44,186 nucleotides of DNA, taken from Gallionella sp. Its GTDB lineage: Bacteria; Pseudomonadota; Gammaproteobacteria; Burkholderiales; Gallionellaceae. Shown in pieces: positions 6,572 through 14,565 of this stretch. Numbering within the stretch: position 1 is the stretch's first letter; each line of letters begins with the position of its first letter. A model generated the notes under the pieces. It saw nothing but the letters and a program-made list of their open reading frames with translations, was not told the origin of the DNA and did no database searches. Position numbers and translations under genes: made by a program. The stretch lies in assembly GCA_022340615.1 (NCBI GenBank), contig JAJDNO010000018.1, positions 1 to 44,186 of the forward strand. Reading direction: 5' to 3'.

Positions 6572-6931
6572 ATGAAATATGGAATTGTCGTTAATGAGGG
6601 GCCTTACCAGCACCAGTCCAGCGATTCCGCCTACCTGTTCTGCAAGGCGGCGATAGAAAAGGGCCATGAAGTCTGGCGTGTGTTTTTCTATCACGATGGG
6701 GTGAACAACGCATCGAAGCTGACCGAGCCGCCCCAGGATGACCGTCATATCGTGAATCGCTGGGGCAAGCTCAACGAAGAGCATGGTGTGGATCTGGTCG
6801 TATGTGTGGCAGCGGCTTTGCGCCGCGGCATCAAGGAGGAAAACCTGGCGAAAGGGTTCAGGATTTCCGGCCTGGGACAGATGGTTGAAGCTGGCGTCAA
6901 GACAGATCGTCTGATCGTGTTTGGTGATTAG
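6572..6931 (+). CDS. dsrE: Sulfurtransferase DsrE subunit of the DsrEFH complex
   Basis: DsrE, DsrF and DsrH form a soluble hexamer that moves sulfane sulfur from TusA-type carriers to DsrC. It is found in sulfur oxidisers and not in sulfate reducers. The 119-residue chain contains DLVVCVAAALRRG with Cys78, the position of the persulfide-carrying cysteine in Allochromatium DsrE. The ATG at 6572 has a GGGAG just upstream (6560-6564); the longer upstream reading overlaps dsrB and is not needed. The dsrF start is 10 bases after its stop. Confidence 0.96.
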   Translation: MKYGIVVNEGPYQHQSSDSAYLFCKAAIEKGHEVWRVFFYHDGVNNASKLTEPPQDDRHIVNRWGKLNEEHGVDLVVCVAAALRRGIKEENLAKGFRISGLGQMVEAGVKTDRLIVFGD

Positions 6932-6941
6932 GGGGAGCGGG

Positions 6942-7307
6942 ATGAGTGATGTAAAGAAATTCATGTTTGTAAACCGCAAAGCCCCGTACGGCACGATTTA
7001 CGCGCTGGAATCGCTCGAGGTGGTGCTGATTACCGCCGCTTTCGATCAGGATGTTTCCCTGGTATTCCTCGATGACGGTGTGTACCAGCTGAAAAAGGGC
7101 CAGCAGACCAAGGGCATTGAGACCAAGAATTTTTCGCCTGCCTATCGTGCGCTGGAAGGTTATGACATCGAGAAGCTCTATGTCGAAAAAGAGTCCATGG
7201 AAGCGCGCGGTCTCAGCGAGGAAGATCTGCTGGTGGATGTGACCGTGCTGGGTCGTGCAGAAATGGGCGAGTTGATGGACCAGCAAGACGTCGTCTTGAG
7301 TTTTTAG
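6942..7307 (+). CDS. dsrF: Sulfurtransferase DsrF subunit of the DsrEFH complex
   Basis: This 121-residue member of the DsrE/F-like fold has the expected N-terminal strand KKFMFVNRKAPYG, the loop SLEVVLITAAFDQDVSLVFLDDGVYQL and a C-terminal strand ending VVLSF. It has no cysteine at all, in keeping with the structural rather than sulfur-binding role seen for DsrF. The ATG at 6942 follows a GGGGGAG Shine-Dalgarno. The gene sits in the conserved order dsrE-dsrF-dsrH. Confidence 0.95.
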   Translation: MSDVKKFMFVNRKAPYGTIYALESLEVVLITAAFDQDVSLVFLDDGVYQLKKGQQTKGIETKNFSPAYRALEGYDIEKLYVEKESMEARGLSEEDLLVDVTVLGRAEMGELMDQQDVVLSF

Positions 7308-7318
7308 GAGGAACGCGA

Positions 7319-7615
7319 ATGCTACATATCATCAACAAATCGCCACTGATGAACAGCGCACTGGACAGCTGTTTGCGTGTTGCGCCGTCCGGGGACATCT
7401 TGCTTATCGAAGATGCGGTCTACGCTGCCACAACCGGCAACGCATTCGAGAGTAAAATGCAGGAAGCGATGAAGCGGTTCAAGATCCACGTATTGCAGCC
7501 CGATCTCGAGGCGCGCGGACTAGGGGATCGCATCATCGCCGGAATCATGCCGGTGGATTACGGCGGCTTTGTCGAACTCACCACGACCAATAACAACTGC
7601 CAATCCTGGCTTTAA
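7319..7615 (+). CDS. dsrH: Sulfurtransferase DsrH subunit of the DsrEFH complex
   Basis: The 98-residue chain has the DsrH/TusB pattern: a first strand MLHIINKSP, Cys18 in ALDSCLRVAP near the site of the conserved DsrH cysteine, the strand DILLIEDAVYAA and a C-terminal CQSW motif. It completes the DsrEFH ring. AGGAGG precedes the start at an ideal distance, the strongest Shine-Dalgarno in this part of the operon. The dsrC gene follows after 28 bases. Confidence 0.95.
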   Translation: MLHIINKSPLMNSALDSCLRVAPSGDILLIEDAVYAATTGNAFESKMQEAMKRFKIHVLQPDLEARGLGDRIIAGIMPVDYGGFVELTTTNNNCQSWL

Positions 7616-7643
7616 TTTTCATTGATATTTAAGGAGAACTAAC

Positions 7644-7979
7644 ATGTCCACCATCGAAGTCGCAGGCAAAACATACGAAACGGACGAAGAGGGCTATCTG
7701 GTCAATCTGTCGGACTGGAACAAGGATGTCGCCGAGTACATCGCTAAAACCGAAAACGTCGAAATGACCGAGCAGCATTGGGAAGTCATCAATTTCCTGC
7801 GCGAGTATTTCGAGGAATACCAGATCGCTCCGGCAGTTCGTGTGCTGACCAAGGCAATCGGCAAGAAGTTGGGGGCCGACAAGGGCAACAGCGAATATCT
7901 GTACGGTCTGTTTCCGTATGGTCCAGGCAAGCAGGCGTGCAAAATTGCCGGGCTGCCCAAGCCGACAGGTTGCGTCTGA
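7644..7979 (+). CDS. dsrC: Sulfur-carrier protein DsrC with both redox cysteines
   Basis: DsrC is the substrate-bearing protein of the pathway. It receives sulfur from DsrEFH, presents it to DsrAB and is thought to return electrons through DsrMKJOP. The 111-residue protein keeps both C-terminal cysteines, Cys99 in QACKIAG and the penultimate Cys110 in TGCV, which is diagnostic of true DsrC rather than TusE. It has a strong AAGGAG Shine-Dalgarno. A Cys-less paralogue lies in the divergent cluster at 2621-2950, so the genome segment encodes an active and an inactive version of the same fold. Confidence 0.98.
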   Translation: MSTIEVAGKTYETDEEGYLVNLSDWNKDVAEYIAKTENVEMTEQHWEVINFLREYFEEYQIAPAVRVLTKAIGKKLGADKGNSEYLYGLFPYGPGKQACKIAGLPKPTGCV

Positions 7980-7997
7980 TCCGGTTGCTTAACGGAT
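7979..7997 (+). repeat. Small inverted repeat between dsrC and dsrM
   Basis: ATCCG (7979-7983) and CGGAT (7993-7997) can form a 5-bp stem with a 9-base loop directly after the dsrC stop. There is no T tract, so it is not a terminator. It could mark an RNA processing or stability point, because DsrC is usually needed in excess of the membrane proteins downstream, but this is inference. Confidence 0.3.
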
Positions 7998-8013
7998 AGA
8001 TTACAGCTGACCC

Positions 8014-8742
8014 ATGATGAGCACCTTTTTCGCAATCCTGTTCTACTTTGCCACTTTGGTATTTGTTGTGGGTTTGTTGCAGCGCATCAGCACATATACC
8101 CGTACTCCCGCTCCACTGAAGATACCCACCACGCCGGCTCCGACCTCGACCGGCGGAGTGGTGTTGCGGATGACGCGCGAAGTATTCCTGTTTGAAAGCC
8201 TGTTCAAGGCAAATCTGTGGACGTGGATTCTGGGATGGATGTTTCATGCCAGTCTTGCCCTGGTCCTGATGCGCCACCTGCGCTATTTCACCGATCCTGT
8301 CTGGTCCTGGGTCGTGTCAATACAGCCGTTCGGCATGTATGCAGGCATCCCAATGGTGCTGGGAGTTGCGGGACTATGGGCGCGACGCATCTTCGTCGAG
8401 CGTATCCGCTACATTTCCACCCCCTCTGATCACCTGATGCTATTGCTGATCCTGACGATCGGTTTGTCCGGCCTGATGATGAGATTTGTGGTTCATGGCG
8501 ATGTGATTGCGGTGAAGGGGTTCATGCTGGGACTGATGCATTTCGATTTGCAACCACTGCCTTCGAATATTCTGCTTTACCTGCATCTGTCACTGGTCGC
8601 ATTGCTTATGATGATTTTCCCGATCAGCAAGCTGTTGCATGCACCCGGATTGTTCTTCTCACCCAGCCGAAATCAGGCCGACGATTCGCGCGAGAAACGC
8701 CATATCGCTGCCTGGGCCAAAAAACTGGAATCGGAGGGTTAG
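8014..8742 (+). CDS. dsrM: DsrM, cytochrome b subunit of the DsrMKJOP membrane complex
   Basis: DsrM is a NarI-like dihaem cytochrome b that links quinones to the DsrK Fe-S subunit. Five hydrophobic spans are seen at about residues 3-22, 68-88, 104-122, 139-160 and 185-207. Candidate haem histidines are His78, His88, His191 and His209. The length (242) is in the usual range. Two ATG codons stand in tandem at 8014 and 8017 with only a weak Shine-Dalgarno, so translation may depend on the upstream genes. dsrK begins one base after the dsrM stop. Confidence 0.95.
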   Translation: MMSTFFAILFYFATLVFVVGLLQRISTYTRTPAPLKIPTTPAPTSTGGVVLRMTREVFLFESLFKANLWTWILGWMFHASLALVLMRHLRYFTDPVWSWVVSIQPFGMYAGIPMVLGVAGLWARRIFVERIRYISTPSDHLMLLLILTIGLSGLMMRFVVHGDVIAVKGFMLGLMHFDLQPLPSNILLYLHLSLVALLMMIFPISKLLHAPGLFFSPSRNQADDSREKRHIAAWAKKLESEG

Positions 8743-8743
8743 C

Positions 8744-10273
8744 ATGGCGGAACTTACCGCACCAGCCTACCGTGTCATTCCCATCGTTCCCGCCTTGAAG
8801 CCGGGGGCAATGGAGGGAAGCGGTCCTTTTGTTTCCAACGAAAAGATGAACGAGGCGCTGGGATTTCCCGGCAAGCTGGTCGACGACTGGCATGACAAAG
8901 CAATAGCCAAGATGGGCGACTTGCTGGGCAAGTACCGTTCGCTCAAGGTCTATATGGACGCCTGCGTGCACTGCGGGGCGTGTTCCGACAAATGCCATTA
9001 CTTCATCGGCACCCAGGATCCGAAGAACATGCCGGTAGCGCGCCAGGATCTGATGCGCAGTGTGTACCGGCGCTACTTCACCTGGCCCGGGAAATTGTTT
9101 CCAAAGCTGGTCGGCGCGCGCGACCTGACGCGCGAAGTGCTGGATGAATGGCACAATTATTATCACCAGTGTTCCGAATGCCGGCGCTGTTCGGTATTCT
9201 GCCCTTACGGTATCGATACTGCAGAAGTGACGATGGCGGCACGCGATATCCTCGATTCCGTCGGCTATGGCCAGAAGTACGATATCGAAATCATCGGCAA
9301 GGTGCACAAGATCGGCAACAACCTCGGCCTGCCTGGTCCTGCGCTGATCGATACCATGGAAGGGCTGGAAGAGGATGTGAAGGAGGCCACCGGTATCGAC
9401 GTGCGTTTCCCGATTGATGTCAAGGGTGCGGAAGTATTGCTGATCACTCCTTCGGCAGATTTCTTCGCCGAGCCGCATATCGACAGCCTGATCGGTTATG
9501 CCAAGGTATTCCACGCGACCGGAACCAGCTGGACGCTGTCCTCTATGTCATCCGAAGCCGCGAATTTTGGCCTGTTCATCGGCAACTACGAGCAGTTGCG
9601 CAAGGTCGCGCTGCGCATCCGTCAGGCTGCACTTGATTTGGGCGTAAAGCGCATCATTGTCGGTGAGTGCGGTCATGCATGGCGCGTCGCTTACAGTTTC
9701 TGGAATACCCTGAGCGGTGTGGGCGAGGGCGCCGACCCGGACGACAAGTTTGCCCAGATGCTGCAAAAGCAGCTCGATCACCGCTACAGGCAGCCAACCC
9801 ATATATGCGAATTTACCTGGGACCTGATAGAACGTGGCGCGCTGACTTTCGACAAGGAAGCCAACGACAAGCACATCATCACTTTCCATGATTCGTGCAA
9901 CGTGGCGCGCGGCTCCAGCATGGGAGGTTATCCGGGCGGACAGTTCGATATCCCGCGCAACATCATCAAAGCGGTGGCCAATCATTTTGTCGAGATGGAT
10001 CCGGACACCACACACGAAAAGACATTCTGTTGCGGTGGCGGTGGCGGTCTGCTGACGGATGATCTGATGGATCTGCGCGTGAAGGGTGCTTTGCCGCGCA
10101 TGGAAGTATTGCAGCAAGCAGCAGATCAGCAAGGAGTAAACTTTCTGGCAGTCATATGCGCCATTTGCAAGACACAGTTCAGCAAAGTCATGCCGATTTA
10201 CGGGTTCGACAGGAAAATGGTTGGCGGTGTTCACCAGTTGGTCAGCAACGCGATCAAGCTGGGCGAGAAATAA
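8744..10273 (+). CDS. dsrK: DsrK, HdrD-like Fe-S subunit of DsrMKJOP
   Basis: DsrK resembles the catalytic HdrD subunit of heterodisulfide reductase and is the likely site where DsrC (thiol or trisulfide form) exchanges electrons with the membrane. The 509-residue chain has two ferredoxin-type motifs, CVHCGACSDKC (Cys74-84) and CSECRRCSVFC (Cys143-153). It also has CCG-domain elements in the C-terminal half: ECGHAWR, HDSCNVAR and FCCGGGGG. The ATG at 8744 is preceded by GGAGG at 8733-8737; the longer reading overlaps dsrM and is rejected. It is followed closely by dsrL. Confidence 0.97.
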   Translation: MAELTAPAYRVIPIVPALKPGAMEGSGPFVSNEKMNEALGFPGKLVDDWHDKAIAKMGDLLGKYRSLKVYMDACVHCGACSDKCHYFIGTQDPKNMPVARQDLMRSVYRRYFTWPGKLFPKLVGARDLTREVLDEWHNYYHQCSECRRCSVFCPYGIDTAEVTMAARDILDSVGYGQKYDIEIIGKVHKIGNNLGLPGPALIDTMEGLEEDVKEATGIDVRFPIDVKGAEVLLITPSADFFAEPHIDSLIGYAKVFHATGTSWTLSSMSSEAANFGLFIGNYEQLRKVALRIRQAALDLGVKRIIVGECGHAWRVAYSFWNTLSGVGEGADPDDKFAQMLQKQLDHRYRQPTHICEFTWDLIERGALTFDKEANDKHIITFHDSCNVARGSSMGGYPGGQFDIPRNIIKAVANHFVEMDPDTTHEKTFCCGGGGGLLTDDLMDLRVKGALPRMEVLQQAADQQGVNFLAVICAICKTQFSKVMPIYGFDRKMVGGVHQLVSNAIKLGEK

Positions 10274-10293
10274 CAATTAATTGGAGGCTGGTA

Positions 10294-12261
10294 ATGTCAA
10301 CAACAACTGAAACTACTCAACCAAAAACGTTTCGCCGCTATAAAGACGGCGACAACAAAGTCCGCCGCCTGAACGAAAAGATCCTGCAGGCGAGTTTTTC
10401 TCACAAGTGCCCGACTTATATCCAGTCCACTCCCCCTTGCCAGGGAAGCTGCCCGGCAGGTGAGGATATCCGCGGTTATCTGGCCATCGCTCGCGGCACC
10501 GAAAAGCCGCCGGTCGGCGCCGACGGCAAGCCGGCCGTGCCCTGGCAGGAATATGCATTTCGTCGTTTGACCGAAGCCAACCCATTCCCGTCTGTAATGG
10601 GCCGGGTTTGCCCTGCGCCTTGCGAGACGGGTTGCAACCGTAATGCACTGGAAGACCACGTCGGCATCAATTCGGTCGAACATTTCCTGGGTGAATATGC
10701 GATTTCCAATAATCTTGCCTACCACACCGACGCAAAGCCTACCGGCAAGAAGGTTGCTGTCATCGGCGGCGGCCCTGCCAGTCTGTCCTGTGCCTATCAG
10801 CTTGCATTGAAGGGGCATGAGGTCACCGTGTTCGACGACCACGAACATCTGGGCGGCATGATGCGCTACGGGATTCCGGGTTTTCGGACACCCCGCGAAG
10901 TGCTGGATGCGGAGATCAAACGCATCATCGATCTGGGTGTGAAGACCAGGATGAATTGCCGCGTCGGTAGCGATATCACCATGGAACAGATACGCAAGGA
11001 TTTCGATGCTGTTTTTCTCGGCATGGGCGCACAGGCCGGACGCGCGTTGCCGCTCGAAGACAGTGCCGCTCCCAATGTGGTAACCGCGACAGCCTTCCTT
11101 AAGGCCTTCAACGACGGTCGTCTCCAGCATGTCGGCAAGCGCGTCGTGGTAGTCGGCGGCGGCGATACTTCGATCGACGTTGCAACGGTTGCCCGCCGTC
11201 TCGGTCATCTGGAGGAGTCCAAGCCGACCGATTTCGAGCAGGCAATTGCAGGGCAGATGGCCCATGATGTGGCCGAAATTTCGGTGAAGCAGGGTGCAGA
11301 AGTGACGCTGACCTCGATTTTCGCCATCGACAAGATGCAGGCCAACAAGCACGAGATCGAACAGGCGCTCGCAGAGGGTATCGCGATACGCGGTGGTCTT
11401 GCGCCGATCGGCATCGTGCGCGGCGCAGACGGGCGCGCAACAGCGTTGCGCGTCATGGAGTGCGAGGCCAAGATGGCCGGCGGCAAGCTGGAAATAAATA
11501 ATATCGAGGGAACCGAAGAGGATATACATGCAGACCTGATCGTGTCCGCGATCGGCCAAGCTGTGGACTTTACCGGGCTGGAGGAGTTCAACAACGGCAA
11601 AGGCGCGATTTCCACGGATCGCAATTATTTAGTGTCGGGACAGCAGGGTGTGTTTGCCGGTGGGGATATCATACGCCCGCACCTGTTGACCACTGCGATC
11701 GGCCACGGCTCGATCGCTGCAGATGGCATACACAATTACCTGCTTGGCAAGGATCTGGAAAAGCGCCCCAAGATTGATGCGCACCAGTTCGACCTGATGC
11801 GCAAGATGATGGAGAAAGGGCTGGAGGTCAAAGAGATACACGAACCGTTGCGCGGGACATACGCTTCCAATGTTGCGGTGCACAATTTCGACGACCGTTC
11901 GGACCGCTATGTGATACCGCACGAGAAGCTGTTCCTTGGCCACTTCGCCATGGTCGCACGCAACAAGCGCAATATCATCACGCTGGACAAGGAAACCGCG
12001 CTGGGGAACTTCGAGGAGCGCCTTGGCGTTCTGAATGAACAGGAGACGGTTGCCGAAGCCAAGCGCTGCATGAGCTGCGGCATGTGTTTCGAGTGCGACA
12101 ACTGCGTGGTGTACTGCCCGCAGACTGCCGTGTTCCGCGTGAAGAAAAACCAGTCGACCCTGGGTCGTTATGTGGATACCGATTACAACAAGTGCATCGG
12201 TTGCCATATTTGCGCGGACGTGTGCCCGACCGGGTATATCCAGATGGGCTTGGGCGAGTAA
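10294..12261 (+). CDS. dsrL: DsrL, NAD(P)H-linked iron-sulfur flavoprotein
   Basis: DsrL is a GltD-like flavoprotein essential for sulfur oxidation in Allochromatium and is proposed to transfer electrons from DsrAB to NAD(P)+. The 655-residue protein starts with an Fe-S binding domain (PPCQGSCPAG, and CPAPCETGCNR near residue 110). It then has an FAD Rossmann motif VAVIGGGPASLSCAY and a second nucleotide site VVVVGGGDTSIDVA. It ends with a ferredoxin region (CMSCGMCFECDNCVVYCP and CIGCHICADVCP). Its place between dsrK and dsrJ is typical of sulfur oxidisers and, with dsrEFH, marks the operon as oxidative. GGAGG precedes the ATG at 10294. Confidence 0.97.
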   Translation: MSTTTETTQPKTFRRYKDGDNKVRRLNEKILQASFSHKCPTYIQSTPPCQGSCPAGEDIRGYLAIARGTEKPPVGADGKPAVPWQEYAFRRLTEANPFPSVMGRVCPAPCETGCNRNALEDHVGINSVEHFLGEYAISNNLAYHTDAKPTGKKVAVIGGGPASLSCAYQLALKGHEVTVFDDHEHLGGMMRYGIPGFRTPREVLDAEIKRIIDLGVKTRMNCRVGSDITMEQIRKDFDAVFLGMGAQAGRALPLEDSAAPNVVTATAFLKAFNDGRLQHVGKRVVVVGGGDTSIDVATVARRLGHLEESKPTDFEQAIAGQMAHDVAEISVKQGAEVTLTSIFAIDKMQANKHEIEQALAEGIAIRGGLAPIGIVRGADGRATALRVMECEAKMAGGKLEINNIEGTEEDIHADLIVSAIGQAVDFTGLEEFNNGKGAISTDRNYLVSGQQGVFAGGDIIRPHLLTTAIGHGSIAADGIHNYLLGKDLEKRPKIDAHQFDLMRKMMEKGLEVKEIHEPLRGTYASNVAVHNFDDRSDRYVIPHEKLFLGHFAMVARNKRNIITLDKETALGNFEERLGVLNEQETVAEAKRCMSCGMCFECDNCVVYCPQTAVFRVKKNQSTLGRYVDTDYNKCIGCHICADVCPTGYIQMGLGE

Positions 12262-12266
12262 TTAAA

Positions 12267-12641
12267 ATGCTGAAGCTGTTTGCTCTGCTGGCTACTTTCC
12301 TGATCTGTGCCCCTGCCGGCGCAACAGAAAGCTACGGCATGCCCAAGCTTGATATCGGCAAGGGCGGACACTGTGTTGCACCAACCGAGTGGATGCGCGT
12401 GAATCACATGAAAGTGCTTTTCAAACAGCGTCATGAAACAGTCCATCAGGGCATACGCGGGAGCAAGTACAGCCTCAAGAACTGCGTTGAATGCCATGCC
12501 AGCCTGCGCGACAACAGTGTGATCGGGCGTCCCGACAGTTTCTGTGAAGGCTGCCACCGCTACGAGGCTGTCAAGATCGATTGTTTCGAATGCCACTCCA
12601 GCAAGCGAAGCACCGCTTTGGCCCAGGAGGATACTAAATGA
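12267..12641 (+). CDS. dsrJ: DsrJ, periplasmic trihaem cytochrome c
   Basis: The 124-residue protein has an uncleaved or cleavable N-terminal hydrophobic segment (LKLFALLATFLICAPAGA) followed by three CxxCH haem sites: CVECH (73-77), CEGCH (93-97) and CFECH (106-110). Cys36 in GGHCVAP is at about the place of the unusual Cys axial haem ligand described for DsrJ. It is the periplasmic electron-handling subunit of DsrMKJOP. The start at 12267 lies 5 bases after the dsrL stop without a clear Shine-Dalgarno, suggesting coupling to dsrL. Its stop overlaps dsrO by ATGA. Confidence 0.96.
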   Translation: MLKLFALLATFLICAPAGATESYGMPKLDIGKGGHCVAPTEWMRVNHMKVLFKQRHETVHQGIRGSKYSLKNCVECHASLRDNSVIGRPDSFCEGCHRYEAVKIDCFECHSSKRSTALAQEDTK

Positions 12642-13351
12642 GCGACACGGATGAGCAGCGCAGGCAATTCCTGAAAACCTCGGTCGGGGCGGCGGCAGTT
12701 GCGATCGCTCCGGGAATGTTGATGTTCGACATGGCGCACGGGGATACCGAGCCGGTTTCAAGCAAAGTGCGCTGGGGCATGCTGATCGACACTGCGAATT
12801 GTGCAGATTGCGACAAATGCGTGAAAGCCTGCAACAAGGAAAATGGTTTGTCCGGCGGCTTGAGCCCGACCGACTCTCAATGGATGCGCAAGGTTGAACT
12901 GAAGGACATGCGTACCGGTCGGCAACTCGCGCTGCCGATGATGTGCCAGCATTGCGCAGAGCCGCCCTGTGTCGACGTTTGTCCGACCGGTGCTTCTTTC
13001 AAACGTGCCGACGGCATTGTGCTGGTGGACAAGCATCTATGCATCGGTTGCCGCTACTGCATGATGGCCTGCCCCTACAAGGCGCGGTCCTTCGTGCACG
13101 AACCGCTGCATGACCAGAAACCCGATGTGCCGCGCGGCAAAGGTACCGTCGAAAGCTGCACGATGTGCGTCCAACGGGTCGACAAGGGCAAGATTCCCGC
13201 CTGTGCCGAAGCCTGCCCGAACAAGTCGATCCTGTTTGGTAATCTCAATGATCCCGATAGCGAAGTTTCCAGAAAAATACGCACGGTGGCCTCCACCCAG
13301 GTGCGTGCTGATCTGGGACTGGATACCGGCATACGATATCAGGGTCTGTAA
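12638..13351 (+). CDS. dsrO: DsrO, periplasmic ferredoxin-like Fe-S protein
   Basis: DsrO belongs to the HybA/NrfC family and passes electrons between DsrJ and DsrP. The 237-residue protein begins with a twin-arginine signal (RRQFLKT at 8-14, then an alanine-rich hydrophobic run), so it is exported folded with its clusters. Four cysteine clusters are seen: CADCDKCVKAC (55-65), CQHCAEPPCVDVC, CIGCRYCMMAC and CTMCV with CAEAC, enough for four [4Fe-4S] centres. The start overlaps the dsrJ stop (ATGA). Confidence 0.96.
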   Translation: MSDTDEQRRQFLKTSVGAAAVAIAPGMLMFDMAHGDTEPVSSKVRWGMLIDTANCADCDKCVKACNKENGLSGGLSPTDSQWMRKVELKDMRTGRQLALPMMCQHCAEPPCVDVCPTGASFKRADGIVLVDKHLCIGCRYCMMACPYKARSFVHEPLHDQKPDVPRGKGTVESCTMCVQRVDKGKIPACAEACPNKSILFGNLNDPDSEVSRKIRTVASTQVRADLGLDTGIRYQGL

Positions 13352-13360
13352 ATATCTATC

Positions 13361-14542
13361 ATGGCCAACCATTCACCACAACGATTCAAGACCAGACTGT
13401 ATTACGCATTGCTAGCTGCGGGCGGGCTGGTTGCGATGATGGGCCTGTATGCCGCTCACATGATGGAAAAATACGGCCATATCATCACCGGGATGAACAA
13501 CCAGATCGTCTGGGGCATGCCGCATGTGTTTGCGATATTCATGATTGTCACGGCTTCCGGCGTTCTCAACATCGCCTCCATCGGTTCTGTATTCGGTAAA
13601 GCCGTATACAAGGGCCGTGCGCCCCTGGCCGGTATGCTTTCCATTGCACTGCTGGCGGGAGGACTGGCCGTGCTGATGCTGGATCTTGGCCGCCCGGATC
13701 GTATTATCGTTGCAGCAACCCATTTCAACCTGACCTCGGTATTTGCGTGGAATATCGTGCTGTACAGCGGGCTGTTCACATTCGTCGCCATCTATACCTG
13801 GACCTTGCTGGAGCGACGCATGAATCGCTGGATCAAGCCAGCCGGTCTCGTCGTGTTTGCCTGGCGCATCATCCTGACCACCGGCACCGGCCTGATTTTC
13901 GCCTTTCTTGTCGCACGGCAGGCTTATGCTTCGGCGATATTGCCGCCAATGTTCCTTATCATGTCCTTCACCTGGGGGCTGGCAGTGTTCCATGTAGTGC
14001 AGTCGGCGATGTATACCTGGAATAACAGGATACAAGATCCGGTAATACTGAAACGCATGAAGAATCTTCTCGGCATCTTCGTGCTCGGTACGCTTTATAT
14101 GGTTGCGGTTTATCATCTGAGCAATCTCTATTTCGCGAAACAGACTGCTTTCGAGCATTTCATCCTGCTGAGTGGCGGTATCTACCCCTGGTTGTTTTGG
14201 TCCGGTTATGTGGTATTGGGAAGCTTGCTGCCATTGTTGCTGATATATCATCCGAGTTTGGGTAAACCAAAATTTGTCGTACTCGCTTCACTGATGGTCA
14301 TTGTGGGCAGTTTCTCGCTGCTCTATGTGTTCATCATCGGCGGGCAGGCCTTTCCGCTGGACATCTTCCCGGGTTACGAAGTGACCAGCACTTTCTGGGA
14401 CGGACAGATCGGGCAGTACCAGCCTTCGCTGTATGAATTCCTGCTGGGTTTTGGCGGCTTGGCCATTGCTTTCCTGATTACCACTATCGGCGTTCACGCA
14501 TTGAATTTCATGCCGCCGGAGCAAACTCCACAACGAGTATAA
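13361..14542 (+). CDS. dsrP: DsrP, NrfD-like integral membrane subunit
   Basis: DsrP is a polytopic quinone-interacting protein of the NrfD/PsrC family that anchors DsrO and DsrJ. The 393-residue chain is very hydrophobic, with around ten candidate spans starting at about residue 17 (YYALLAAGGLVAMMGLYAAH) and ending in LLGFGGLAIAFLITTIGVHAL. The motif LMLDLGRPDR in the first half is typical of NrfD proteins. It starts 9 bases after dsrO. With DsrM it gives the complex two separate quinone-interacting modules. Confidence 0.95.
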   Translation: MANHSPQRFKTRLYYALLAAGGLVAMMGLYAAHMMEKYGHIITGMNNQIVWGMPHVFAIFMIVTASGVLNIASIGSVFGKAVYKGRAPLAGMLSIALLAGGLAVLMLDLGRPDRIIVAATHFNLTSVFAWNIVLYSGLFTFVAIYTWTLLERRMNRWIKPAGLVVFAWRIILTTGTGLIFAFLVARQAYASAILPPMFLIMSFTWGLAVFHVVQSAMYTWNNRIQDPVILKRMKNLLGIFVLGTLYMVAVYHLSNLYFAKQTAFEHFILLSGGIYPWLFWSGYVVLGSLLPLLLIYHPSLGKPKFVVLASLMVIVGSFSLLYVFIIGGQAFPLDIFPGYEVTSTFWDGQIGQYQPSLYEFLLGFGGLAIAFLITTIGVHALNFMPPEQTPQRV

Positions 14543-14565
14543 GAGGCCAACCGATTAAATTTGCC

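Noticed and set aside
10297-11559. Long minus-strand frame opposite dsrL
   Set aside because: It overlaps conserved dsrL sequence in antisense and shows no motif of its own.
4150-14542. A reductive (sulfate-reducer) Dsr system
   Set aside because: dsrE, dsrF, dsrH and dsrL are in the operon and dsrD is absent, which fits the oxidative type.
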